Source of the DNA: an uncultured Formosa sp.
GTDB lineage: Bacteria; Bacteroidota; Bacteroidia; Flavobacteriales; Flavobacteriaceae
Assembly: GCA_902516685.1 (NCBI GenBank)
Contig: CABXZJ010000032.1
Coordinates: forward strand, 1-8,643
Reading direction: 5' to 3'
DNA length: 8,643 nt
Part shown: piece by piece, positions 1-6,811 of the stretch
How the letters are laid out: every line of letters starts with the position of its first letter
Position numbering within the stretch: position 1 is the first letter of the stretch
Translations under genes and position numbers: made by a program
The notes under the pieces: model-generated
Databases searched by the model: none
The model's input: the letters and a program-made list of their open reading frames with translations, nothing else
What the model was told of the DNA's origin: nothing

Positions 1-935
1 AATTCTTTTTCAGTCTCAATAATTGGATTATTTAATCTTTCTGAAATACATTTCATTAAATATGTATTTAATGCTCCTCCACCGGTAAAAAGTCCTTTAT
101 TTAGATTATATTTTTCTATAACACAAGTAATTTGGACAACTATGTGTTCAACTAAAGTTCTTAATATGTAATTATAATCTAAAGAAAATGTATCAATTAA
201 TGGAATTACTTTACTTCGCACCCATTCCAACCCAAGTGATTTTGGAGGACCCTTTTTGTAATAGCTTAAAGAATTTAACGCATGTAAAAGATTTTCATCT
301 ACGGCGCCTTGTGACGCAAATTCACCATCTTTATCATAGTCAAAACCCATTTTTTTTGAATAATAATTCATTATGATATTTACTGGACAAATATCAAAAG
401 CAATACGTTGACCATTGCTGTTGAAAGAAACATTTGAAAACCCACCAAGATTTAAGCAAAAATCAAATTGTGAAAATAAAAGCTCATCTCCAACAGGGAC
501 TAGAGGAGCACCTTGACCACCTAAAGTTACATCCTGAACTCGAAAGTCACAAACTAATTTACATTGAATTTTATTTGCAAGTTGCTGTAAATTTCCAATT
601 TGGAATGTCATACCCTTATCAGGTTCATGAAAAACTGTATGACCATGACTACAAACTAAATCTAAACTTTTAACACTGTATTTTTTTTTAAAATCATTTA
701 TGCAATCTCCAATATAATTTGTAAAATATTTGTCCAGTAACTCTAAATCTTTGGGATTACAATTAATTGCCGATTTCAATTTAGTTATCATTTTTTTTGA
801 ATATTGTAAGGTCTCACCAGCTAATATTTGATAACTCCATTTGTTTTTTTTTGTAAACTTTACCCAACAAATATCCAAGCCATCCAGTGATGTGCCTGAC
901 ATAACCCCAATAATATTGTATTTATTTTTTATCAT
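1..935 (-). CDS. anmK: Anhydro-N-acetylmuramic acid kinase, 3' end missing
   Basis: This enzyme uses ATP to open the anhydro ring of 1,6-anhydro-MurNAc and phosphorylate it to MurNAc-6-phosphate, a cytoplasmic step of peptidoglycan recycling. I translated 311 codons from the ATG at 935-933 without a stop; the frame runs off the left edge, so roughly the last 40-50 residues of a usual ~350-residue protein are missing. Family signatures appear in order: GVMSGTSLDGLD at residues 10-21 (phosphate loop), SHGHTVFHEP at 96-105, DFR..DV..GGQGAPLVP at 130-147, NLGGFSN at 162-168, AFDICPVN at 179-186, PKSLGLEW at 231-238 and FTGGGALN at 283-290. Asp181 is the likely equivalent of the catalytic general base; that is inferred from motif position. 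The gene is divergent from the glycosyltransferase across a 74-bp gap. I saw no convincing promoter for it. The family call is very secure. Confidence 0.96.
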   Translation of the reverse strand, partial: MIKNKYNIIGVMSGTSLDGLDICWVKFTKKNKWSYQILAGETLQYSKKMITKLKSAINCNPKDLELLDKYFTNYIGDCINDFKKKYSVKSLDLVCSHGHTVFHEPDKGMTFQIGNLQQLANKIQCKLVCDFRVQDVTLGGQGAPLVPVGDELLFSQFDFCLNLGGFSNVSFNSNGQRIAFDICPVNIIMNYYSKKMGFDYDKDGEFASQGAVDENLLHALNSLSYYKKGPPKSLGLEWVRSKVIPLIDTFSLDYNYILRTLVEHIVVQITCVIEKYNLNKGLFTGGGALNTYLMKCISERLNNPIIETEKE

Positions 936-956
936 TTTTATAAAAATAAACTATTA

Positions 957-975
957 TAATAATAATTTATTATTA
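957..975. repeat. AT-only inverted repeat, 9-bp arms
   Basis: TAATAATAA and TTATTATTA flank a single T, giving a perfect 9-bp inverted repeat. It sits directly upstream of the glycosyltransferase -7-like element, where a -33 element or an operator would lie. Its low complexity means chance is a real possibility. Confidence 0.45.
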
Positions 976-981
976 ATGGTT

Positions 982-989
982 TAGTTTTG
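982..989 (+). promoter_or_regulatory. Candidate -7 element for the glycosyltransferase
   Basis: TAGTTTTG matches the Bacteroidota -7 consensus TAnnTTTG. Transcription would begin near 996, leaving a leader of about 14 nt to the TTG start at 1010 or about 29 nt to the GTG at 1025. No TTG lies at the expected -33 position, so the promoter is only partly supported. Confidence 0.45.
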
Positions 990-1009
990 TTTTAGAAACA
1001 AACTTTTCT

Positions 1010-1783
1010 TTGAATCAATTCTCAGTGAAATATTTTAGGCAAATTTCAGTTGTTATACCTATTTTCAATGAAGCAGAAAATATAAGTTTACTAATTAAAT
1101 CTATCGATGAAGCTTTATTGGGGTTAAATTATGAGATTATAATAGTAAATGATGGGTCTACTGATGATACAAGAACTAAACTTAAAGAAATCTATCATTC
1201 TTCACTTTTTATAATTGAATTAGAAAAAAATTATGGTCAAAGTTTAGCGCTGGAGGCGGGCATAGATTTAGCAATAGGAAAATATATTGTAACAATGGAC
1301 GGAGATTTACAAAATGACCCTTTTGATATTCCTTGGATGATTGATAAAGCAGAATTAGAAAATTGGGACTTGGTTACTGGAATTCGAAATAACAGAAAGG
1401 ATTCATTTATAAAAACTATTCCATCAAAAATAGCAAATTATATTATTAGCATAATAACAAAATTGGACATCAAAGACCACGGTTGTGCACTCAAAGTTTT
1501 TACTAAAGAAACTGCAAAAAAAATAAACCTTCAAGTTCAAATGCATCGTTACATAACTTTACTAGCCCATTTTAATGGTGCTAAAATTGTACAAGTACCA
1601 GTACGCCATAATCAGAGGCAATTTGGATCTTCAAATTATGGGCTTGAACGTGTCTTTAGAGTAACTTTTGATCTTTTAAAGCTTGTGTATTTTCAATATC
1701 TATTTCAAAAAAATAAAAATCCCTTTTTGATAAAAGAAAAAAAATATAGTTACAAGATCAAAGAGATTTCACTACAAAATTAA
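1010..1783 (+). CDS. Family 2 glycosyltransferase, polyprenyl-phosphate type
   Basis: The product is a GT-A fold enzyme of the dolichyl/undecaprenyl-phosphate sugar transferase type, which moves a sugar from a nucleotide donor to a lipid-phosphate carrier at the cytoplasmic membrane face; donor and acceptor cannot be read from sequence. Motifs: SVVIPIFNEAENI at residues 13-25, NDGSTDDT at 47-54, DGDLQNDP at 97-104 (Asp97 and Asp99 as metal-binding candidates), GCALKVF at 158-164, MHRYI at 178-182 and FGSSNYGLERVFRVTFDLL at 205-223. Many relatives continue with an RPLHFFG-like segment and two membrane helices (about 310 residues). This one stops at 257 with a Lys-rich tail and no membrane segment. 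There is no in-frame ATG upstream before a stop at 974-976, so the start is TTG 1010 or GTG 1025 (252 residues). It is convergent with the porin gene, stops 2 nt apart. Confidence 0.88.
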   Translation: MNQFSVKYFRQISVVIPIFNEAENISLLIKSIDEALLGLNYEIIIVNDGSTDDTRTKLKEIYHSSLFIIELEKNYGQSLALEAGIDLAIGKYIVTMDGDLQNDPFDIPWMIDKAELENWDLVTGIRNNRKDSFIKTIPSKIANYIISIITKLDIKDHGCALKVFTKETAKKINLQVQMHRYITLLAHFNGAKIVQVPVRHNQRQFGSSNYGLERVFRVTFDLLKLVYFQYLFQKNKNPFLIKEKKYSYKIKEISLQN

Positions 1784-1785
1784 CT

Positions 1786-3750
1786 CTACAAAAAGAAATT
1801 CCATACAATTCCAAATCGTACAATAAAATCACGATAAGGATAATTAGGTGCGGAGTAAAAGTTATAACCTGTCATAGAAGAATTAAAATGTTCTGCCTTT
1901 AGAAATAAACGAGTTTGCTGAATTTTAGCATTTATAAAAAAATCAATTCTTGGAAAATTACCATAATAAGATTCATTTTGAACATAAAATTCAGCAATTA
2001 CAGGATCGTAGGCATTCATAAAATATTTAGAAAAATAGCTAACTGTGAAACCAGTTTGCAGAAATAATGCTTTTTTAAATAACTCGTTTGCATAATAAAA
2101 TGTATGCCTAGTATTTATCTCGGGAATGTTTAATACTTTATTATTATCAAATACTTGTTGGTACATTATCGTGTTATATAAACCAAAATTTTTAAACTTA
2201 AATTCTTTTTCATACTTGATACGCATGTAATTAATTGTCCCATTATACTGATATGGCTTAACGCCTGAGCCCTTATCTTCAAAATAAAGGTATTCATTAA
2301 CAAGAGTATAATCCGCGGACAATTCACCGTATTTTTTAGAATTTAAATTAAGGGCAAGTTGTTTTGATTGTTGATTTTTAAAACTATTTTGCCAGTTGTA
2401 ATTCAAATAGTCACTTTGATATAATCTGTAGTTGTAGTCGGCTACAGAGGAATTTAAATTCAGATGAGCAGATGCATTAAAATCATCTGATAAAACTGAA
2501 TTTGCTTGCAAATCTACAAAGTTACCATCAATATCACCTGTAATATTAAAACCCAAGTCTGCTTTGAGAGAAATAGAACCAATTTTATTTTCATAACCCC
2601 CTTCAAAAAAAACTGAGTTTTCTATTAAGCGATTCGATATTGTCTGATCATTAAGTATCACCAAGGAATTATATCCATAATTGAACTGATTATAACCTAA
2701 TTTAGCCTTAAAAACACCTAGGGTATTGTTATTATATTCAGAACTTAAATCCCCATAAAAATGTTTGAAAATGTTTTTATCAAAAAGATCTGAAGTTACA
2801 AATGCATCTCCGTATACAGCTGAATTTCGATCTTGTTTAAACTGGTAAAATTTATCTTCTAAATGAAAAATATTACCAAACTTTATTCCATTATTTCCTA
2901 AAGAATCTTTTAATTTAAATTGATAAGTGTGTTCTACATAAAGCCTACGGCCTTTCAGTTTATTTTCTGCGTCTTCAAAAAGTGGATCAAATAATGAGCG
3001 ATCAATAAACTCTGGATTACCGTTCTCAAAATCCAATGATTGTTCATCTGAAATTCCACCATTTTCTTGATTTACTATATCTTGACTAGCAATATGAGCT
3101 CGTAAATAATAACGCTTATTTTTAGTGTTATAATTAGTTGTGAATCTGAAATTTCCTGTACTTGATAAAATATGCTGGTACTTCCCTAAAGAACGCATGC
3201 CTTTGTACGCAACAGAAAAATTAAATTGATCGGATGTATTTACAGTGAAAAACGCATCTAATAATTGTCCTTGTTCAAAATTAGATTTAAACATTAGTTC
3301 AGTTAATGGAGTTGGAACACGATAATAATTAATATCCTTTAAACCAATATAATTAAAATGCTTGGCCTTTGAGCCAAGCCGTGGTTGAATACCACGCCTG
3401 TATAGATTTTCACTTAAAGAATTATATGTTTGACCCATATTATTAAATGGTAGTAATTCAAAATAATCACGTCTCAAATAATTAAACTTATACTCTTTAT
3501 TTATTGTAAGAGTTGTATCTAAATTAACAGTATCTCGCTTGTAGGAAATAATCTTATAATCCTCAATTTTAGCTTTGAGATTTTTGGCGACTTTTTTTGA
3601 ATTACGATCAGAAAGGGTGTCAGATGCTCTTTCATTATAATAGTTTGTATTTGATGGGTTTTTTTTATCAATGGCGCGTAATTCACGCTGAGCAAATAAA
3701 TTATTCGAAGCAAAAATAAAAATTAATACACTCAAATATTTATATACCAT
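1786..3750 (-). CDS. Putative outer-membrane porin (Porin_10-like)
   Basis: The 654-residue product begins with a signal peptide (hydrophobic residues 4-19, likely cleavage after Ala20), so it is exported. A region of polar residues at about 21-90 precedes a block I recognise from the Bacteroidota putative porin family: RRGIQPRLG (118-126), KHFNY (130-134), YYRVPTPLTELMFKSNFEQG (142-161), LDAFFTVNTS (164-173), FNFSVAYKGMRSLGKYQH (176-193), STGNFRFTTNY (197-207) and NQENGG (227-232). The rest alternates short aromatic-rich strands and turns, as in a beta-barrel, ending FGIVWNFFL. A role as a channel is inferred from the family name; no substrate is known. The start is the ATG at 3750-3748, supported by the signal peptide and a TACTTTTG element about 27 nt upstream. 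It is divergent from rnhB. Confidence 0.88.
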   Translation of the reverse strand: MVYKYLSVLIFIFASNNLFAQRELRAIDKKNPSNTNYYNERASDTLSDRNSKKVAKNLKAKIEDYKIISYKRDTVNLDTTLTINKEYKFNYLRRDYFELLPFNNMGQTYNSLSENLYRRGIQPRLGSKAKHFNYIGLKDINYYRVPTPLTELMFKSNFEQGQLLDAFFTVNTSDQFNFSVAYKGMRSLGKYQHILSSTGNFRFTTNYNTKNKRYYLRAHIASQDIVNQENGGISDEQSLDFENGNPEFIDRSLFDPLFEDAENKLKGRRLYVEHTYQFKLKDSLGNNGIKFGNIFHLEDKFYQFKQDRNSAVYGDAFVTSDLFDKNIFKHFYGDLSSEYNNNTLGVFKAKLGYNQFNYGYNSLVILNDQTISNRLIENSVFFEGGYENKIGSISLKADLGFNITGDIDGNFVDLQANSVLSDDFNASAHLNLNSSVADYNYRLYQSDYLNYNWQNSFKNQQSKQLALNLNSKKYGELSADYTLVNEYLYFEDKGSGVKPYQYNGTINYMRIKYEKEFKFKNFGLYNTIMYQQVFDNNKVLNIPEINTRHTFYYANELFKKALFLQTGFTVSYFSKYFMNAYDPVIAEFYVQNESYYGNFPRIDFFINAKIQQTRLFLKAEHFNSSMTGYNFYSAPNYPYRDFIVRFGIVWNFFL

Positions 3751-3776
3751 ATATTTTAAAAAATAAATTTATTTGT

Positions 3777-3784
3777 CAAAAGTA
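3777..3784 (-). promoter_or_regulatory. Candidate -7 element for the porin gene
   Basis: On the minus strand this reads TACTTTTG, a full match to TAnnTTTG. A TTA at 3803-3805, 18 nt further upstream, is one base off the -33 TTG. Transcription would start near 3770, about 20 nt before the ATG. Confidence 0.55.
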
Positions 3785-3789
3785 GGAAA

Positions 3790-3808
3790 TAATTAGGTAT
3801 TCTAATTA
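3790..3808. repeat. Inverted repeat in the porin/rnhB divergent promoter region
   Basis: TAATTAG and CTAATTA flank the 5-bp spacer GTATT. The repeat covers the porin -33 region and lies upstream of the rnhB -33 TTG, so it could be an operator for either gene. Arms of this length made mostly of A and T also occur by chance. Confidence 0.35.
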
Positions 3809-3820
3809 GCTTGATAGTTT

Positions 3821-3850
3821 TTGAAAAAAGTAATATATATTTACTTTTTG
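3821..3850 (+). promoter_or_regulatory. Candidate promoter for rnhB
   Basis: TTG at 3821-3823 is followed after 18 nt by TACTTTTTG at 3842-3850, which is TAnnTTTG with one extra T. Transcription would begin about 3855-3858, leaving a very short leader of 6-9 nt before the TTG start codon at 3864. Confidence 0.45.
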
Positions 3851-3863
3851 AATTTTAAATTCT

Positions 3864-4460
3864 TTGTTAAAAAATAGTGTAACAAATAATAAACTTGAAT
3901 GTGGTACTGATGAGGCTGGACGTGGCTGTTTAGCAGGTCCTGTAACAGCTGCTGCAGTTATATTACCGAAAAAATTTAAAAATAAATGGCTTAACGATTC
4001 CAAAAAATTATCACAAAAAAAGCGAGAATTTTTAAGGCCAATTATTGAAAAAGATGCTTTGGAATTTAGACTTTCACACGTACACTCTAGTGAAATTGAT
4101 AAAATAAATATTTTGAATGCTTCCATTTTAGCAATGCACCAAGCAATTGAAAAATTAGAAAATGTAACATTTATAGCTGTAGATGGCAACCGCTTCAAAC
4201 CTTTTGGTAAAGTACCTCACGAAACTGTTATAAAGGGCGACGGGAAATATCTTAATATCGCAGCAGCATCAATCTTAGCCAAAACATACAGAGATGATTA
4301 TATGATACAAATTCACGAAGAATTTCCAATGTACAATTGGAAACAAAATAAAGGTTATCCTACAAAAGAACATCGTGAAGCAATAAAAAAATATGGACCT
4401 TCAAAATACCATAGAAAGTCGTTTAAACTAATTTCTAACCAATTAAATTTTGAATTTTAG
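3864..4460 (+). CDS. rnhB: Ribonuclease HII
   Basis: RNase HII cuts the RNA strand of RNA-DNA hybrids and nicks 5' of single ribonucleotides left in DNA, starting ribonucleotide excision repair in the cytoplasm. The 198-residue protein is of normal length for a short bacterial RNase HII. It shows GTDEAGRG at residues 14-21 (Asp16 and Glu17 bind metal), GPVTAAAV at 25-32, NDSKKLS at 44-50, VDGN at 106-109 (Asp107), KGD at 124-126 and [12 protein letters not shown] at 133-144, followed by KGYPTKEH at 163-170. The acidic set therefore looks intact. The start must be TTG 3864: an in-frame stop lies at 3849-3851, and there is no ATG or GTG between it and the DEAGRG motif. The lipoprotein gene follows on the same strand after 32 nt and may be partly co-transcribed. 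Confidence 0.96.
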   Translation: MLKNSVTNNKLECGTDEAGRGCLAGPVTAAAVILPKKFKNKWLNDSKKLSQKKREFLRPIIEKDALEFRLSHVHSSEIDKINILNASILAMHQAIEKLENVTFIAVDGNRFKPFGKVPHETVIKGDGKYLNIAAASILAKTYRDDYMIQIHEEFPMYNWKQNKGYPTKEHREAIKKYGPSKYHRKSFKLISNQLNFEF

Positions 4461-4463
4461 TTA

Positions 4464-4471
4464 TATATTTG
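4464..4471 (+). promoter_or_regulatory. Candidate -7 element for the lipoprotein gene
   Basis: TATATTTG matches TAnnTTTG exactly and starts 3 nt after the rnhB stop codon. No TTG is found about 19 nt upstream. Transcription from here would start near 4478. That excludes the TTG at 4469-4471, which is part of the element itself, as the start codon and supports ATG 4493. Confidence 0.45.
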
Positions 4472-4492
4472 TTGCAGGTTAGCATTTATATC

Positions 4493-6811
4493 ATGGTGAA
4501 AAAAAAATTAATTACTCCAATTGTTTTGATGCTAATGGTTGTTATTTTCAACTTTAGTTGCAAAAGTAAAAAACAAAATAGTGCTAAAATTGAAGATTTT
4601 ATTCCTACTGACTCTGAGTTTGTTCTAAGTATAAATTCTTTAGAAGTTTTTAAAAGTTCCTTAAAAAATAATTCACTTCTTAGTAAAAGTAATTTATTCT
4701 CATTTTTTGAAACTAAATTTATTTCTATTGACAGCTTAAAGATATCGGGGCCCTTAATTGTTTGCTCCAAACGGATTGAAGATCATACTATTTATACACT
4801 TATTGCAAAACAAAAAGATATTGAATTCAATAACCTTTCAAAAAAAAGCTATGTTAAAGATAGTATATGGATTTTCAACTCAGAATTTAAAGTTAATGAC
4901 AAAACTAAGTCTGAATCTGAACATTTGTTTACTAAACTAAAAAATATCATTGACCCTGATGCTACATTTTCAGTCTATTTTAGTCCAAAAGAGGTGCAAA
5001 ATAATGATAATATTTTTTTTGAAAATGTATTTTTAAATGTGAATGTAAAACCATCTAGTTTATCTTTTAGTGGTTTATATACTGATTCTAAATTTAATAA
5101 TTTATTCAAAAATATTAATCCCAAGAAGTCCCAAATAAGTAAGATTGCCCCCCGCCAAAATGTAAAATCATATGTGTTTTCAGACTTTGAAAAATTCTTT
5201 ATAAACATAAAAGAAAAAGACAGCACCTTAGTACCTAGCGAGTTAGCTAAAACCTTTCTAAATACTACTCAAGAAATTGGATGTATTAAAACCTCGAACG
5301 GAATTATAGTTGCATTACATTCATTAGATATAGATAGAAGTATAGACGCCCTATCAGAGCAACAAGAAGCTCTTAAAGTTTTCCGATCAACTCCAATTTT
5401 CAAGTTTAGCGATGATTCTATTTTTGAGAAAAGTTTTGGAAGTATAATTCCAACTATAAAGGCTTCCTATTATTCTATTTTAGATGATTTTATAGTATTT
5501 TCAGAAAGTGAGAATTCAATGGAAGATATTATCTCAAAATTTAGTAACAAAAATACCTTATCTGAAAACCAAGATTATAAAAACATTCAAGAAGCGTTAA
5601 GTGATGATGTATCTTACCATCAAACATTTAGCTCAGAGTTATTAGCTACAACTCTTAATAAATTACTTGGAAGTTCATTCGAAACATCAGACTTAAAAGA
5701 CTATCAAAATTCGAGTTTTCAGTTGGTTAAAGATGATGATATTGTACACCTCAATGTACTAATTCAGAAGTATCGTTCAGAAGTTAACCTTCAAAAGGTA
5801 TCAGAAATTTTTAGTATAAATTTAGATGCACCAATTATTGGTGATATTCAATTTATTAATAACCATAAAACTAAACAAAAAGATATTTTAATTCAAGATG
5901 TAAAAAATAATTTGTATTTAATTTCAAATGAAGGGGTAATTCGTTGGAAAAAAAGAATATCAGGTGCGATTTTGGGAAAAGTAAAGCAAGTCGATTTATT
6001 TAAAAATGGAAATCTTCAAATGTCTTTTGCTACTGAAAACAGGGTCTATATTTTAGATCTAAGTGGGGAAAATGTAGGAAATTTCCCATTAAAGTTCAAA
6101 GACAATATTTCATTACCCTTGGCTGTTTACGATTATGATAAAAATTTAAATTACAGGTTTTTAGTAACTCAAGGAAAAAACTTACTGATGTATGATGGAA
6201 AAGGTCAGCGGGTTAATGGATTTAAATACAAGCCTGAAGAGGAAATAAAATTTACTCCAAAACACATAAGATATAAGAATAAAGATTATATAGTTTTTTA
6301 CCATGGTAAGAAGATGAAAATATTAAACAGGCGTGGAAAAACAAGAATTAAAGTTAAAGAAGATATTGACTTCTCAGGGCAAGATTTATTTTTTTACAAA
6401 AATATGTTTTCAACTTTAAACTCAAAAGGTAATTTAGTTCAAGTAGATTTTAAAGGACGTGTAAGTCGCCAAGCATTAGGATTTGGTTCAGGGGCAAAAA
6501 TAAAAGCTTCAAATAAAACTTTAGTTACTCAATGGGATAATATATTGCAAATTCAAAATAACAAACTATCTCTAGAATACGGAGATTTCAGTATGCCAAA
6601 TTTATTTTATTTAAATGATAAAATTTATGTTACTATTACAGACCATCAATCTAATAAGATTTGGTTTTTTGATAGCAATGGGAATATTTTTCCAGATTTT
6701 CCAATATACGGCACATCCAATGTTGAATTAGCAAATATCGATAAAGATGATTCTTTAGAATTTATATGTAAATCTAGTCCTGAAGGATTAATTATGTACC
6801 AACTCTACTGA
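4493..6811 (+). CDS. Predicted lipoprotein with beta-propeller-like C-terminal half
   Basis: I do not recognise a characterised function. From ATG 4493 the protein is 772 residues. It opens with KKK, a hydrophobic stretch (residues 6-19) and NFSC, so Cys23 is the likely lipidated residue. The lipobox is imperfect (Asn at -3). After Cys come KSKK rather than an acidic surface-export tail, so it probably stays on the periplasmic face. The first part (about 30-440) has short strands and repeated phrases such as PTDSEFVLSINS, weakly resembling DUF3352-type proteins. From about 449 to the end, strand-rich repeats such as NLYLISNEGVIRWKK, RVYILDLSGENVGNFPL, NLLMYDGKGQRVNGFK and KIWFFDSNGNIFPDFP look like PQQ/WD-type propeller blades. 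A TTG 24 nt upstream is a weaker start. Its tail overlaps lipB by 20 bp. Confidence 0.75.
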   Translation: MVKKKLITPIVLMLMVVIFNFSCKSKKQNSAKIEDFIPTDSEFVLSINSLEVFKSSLKNNSLLSKSNLFSFFETKFISIDSLKISGPLIVCSKRIEDHTIYTLIAKQKDIEFNNLSKKSYVKDSIWIFNSEFKVNDKTKSESEHLFTKLKNIIDPDATFSVYFSPKEVQNNDNIFFENVFLNVNVKPSSLSFSGLYTDSKFNNLFKNINPKKSQISKIAPRQNVKSYVFSDFEKFFINIKEKDSTLVPSELAKTFLNTTQEIGCIKTSNGIIVALHSLDIDRSIDALSEQQEALKVFRSTPIFKFSDDSIFEKSFGSIIPTIKASYYSILDDFIVFSESENSMEDIISKFSNKNTLSENQDYKNIQEALSDDVSYHQTFSSELLATTLNKLLGSSFETSDLKDYQNSSFQLVKDDDIVHLNVLIQKYRSEVNLQKVSEIFSINLDAPIIGDIQFINNHKTKQKDILIQDVKNNLYLISNEGVIRWKKRISGAILGKVKQVDLFKNGNLQMSFATENRVYILDLSGENVGNFPLKFKDNISLPLAVYDYDKNLNYRFLVTQGKNLLMYDGKGQRVNGFKYKPEEEIKFTPKHIRYKNKDYIVFYHGKKMKILNRRGKTRIKVKEDIDFSGQDLFFYKNMFSTLNSKGNLVQVDFKGRVSRQALGFGSGAKIKASNKTLVTQWDNILQIQNNKLSLEYGDFSMPNLFYLNDKIYVTITDHQSNKIWFFDSNGNIFPDFPIYGTSNVELANIDKDDSLEFICKSSPEGLIMYQLY

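Larger units (their letters stand above)
936..1009. other. Divergent intergenic region with AT palindrome
   Basis: This 74-bp gap between anmK (minus) and the glycosyltransferase (plus) is almost entirely A and T. It holds a TAGTTTTG -7-like element on the plus strand and a 9-bp-arm palindrome at 957-975. On the minus strand no good TAnnTTTG match precedes anmK; the closest is TAGTTTAT, with two mismatches. Confidence 0.6.

Noticed and set aside
188..673. Two plus-strand open frames (188-376 and 434-673)
   Set aside because: They lie antisense to the anmK coding frame, which carries all family motifs; their translations show no recognisable domain.
3519..3713. 64-codon minus-strand frame inside the porin gene
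   Set aside because: It is an alternative frame within the 5' part of the porin gene, which has a signal peptide and family motifs.
3806..4198. 130-codon minus-strand frame antisense to rnhB
   Set aside because: rnhB on the other strand has an intact catalytic set; the antisense frame has no recognisable features and also covers the rnhB promoter region.
4486..5226. Short frames within the lipoprotein gene (4486-4770 minus, 4758-4940 plus, 4975-5226 minus)
   Set aside because: Chance open frames in AT-rich coding sequence; the long lipoprotein frame explains the region.
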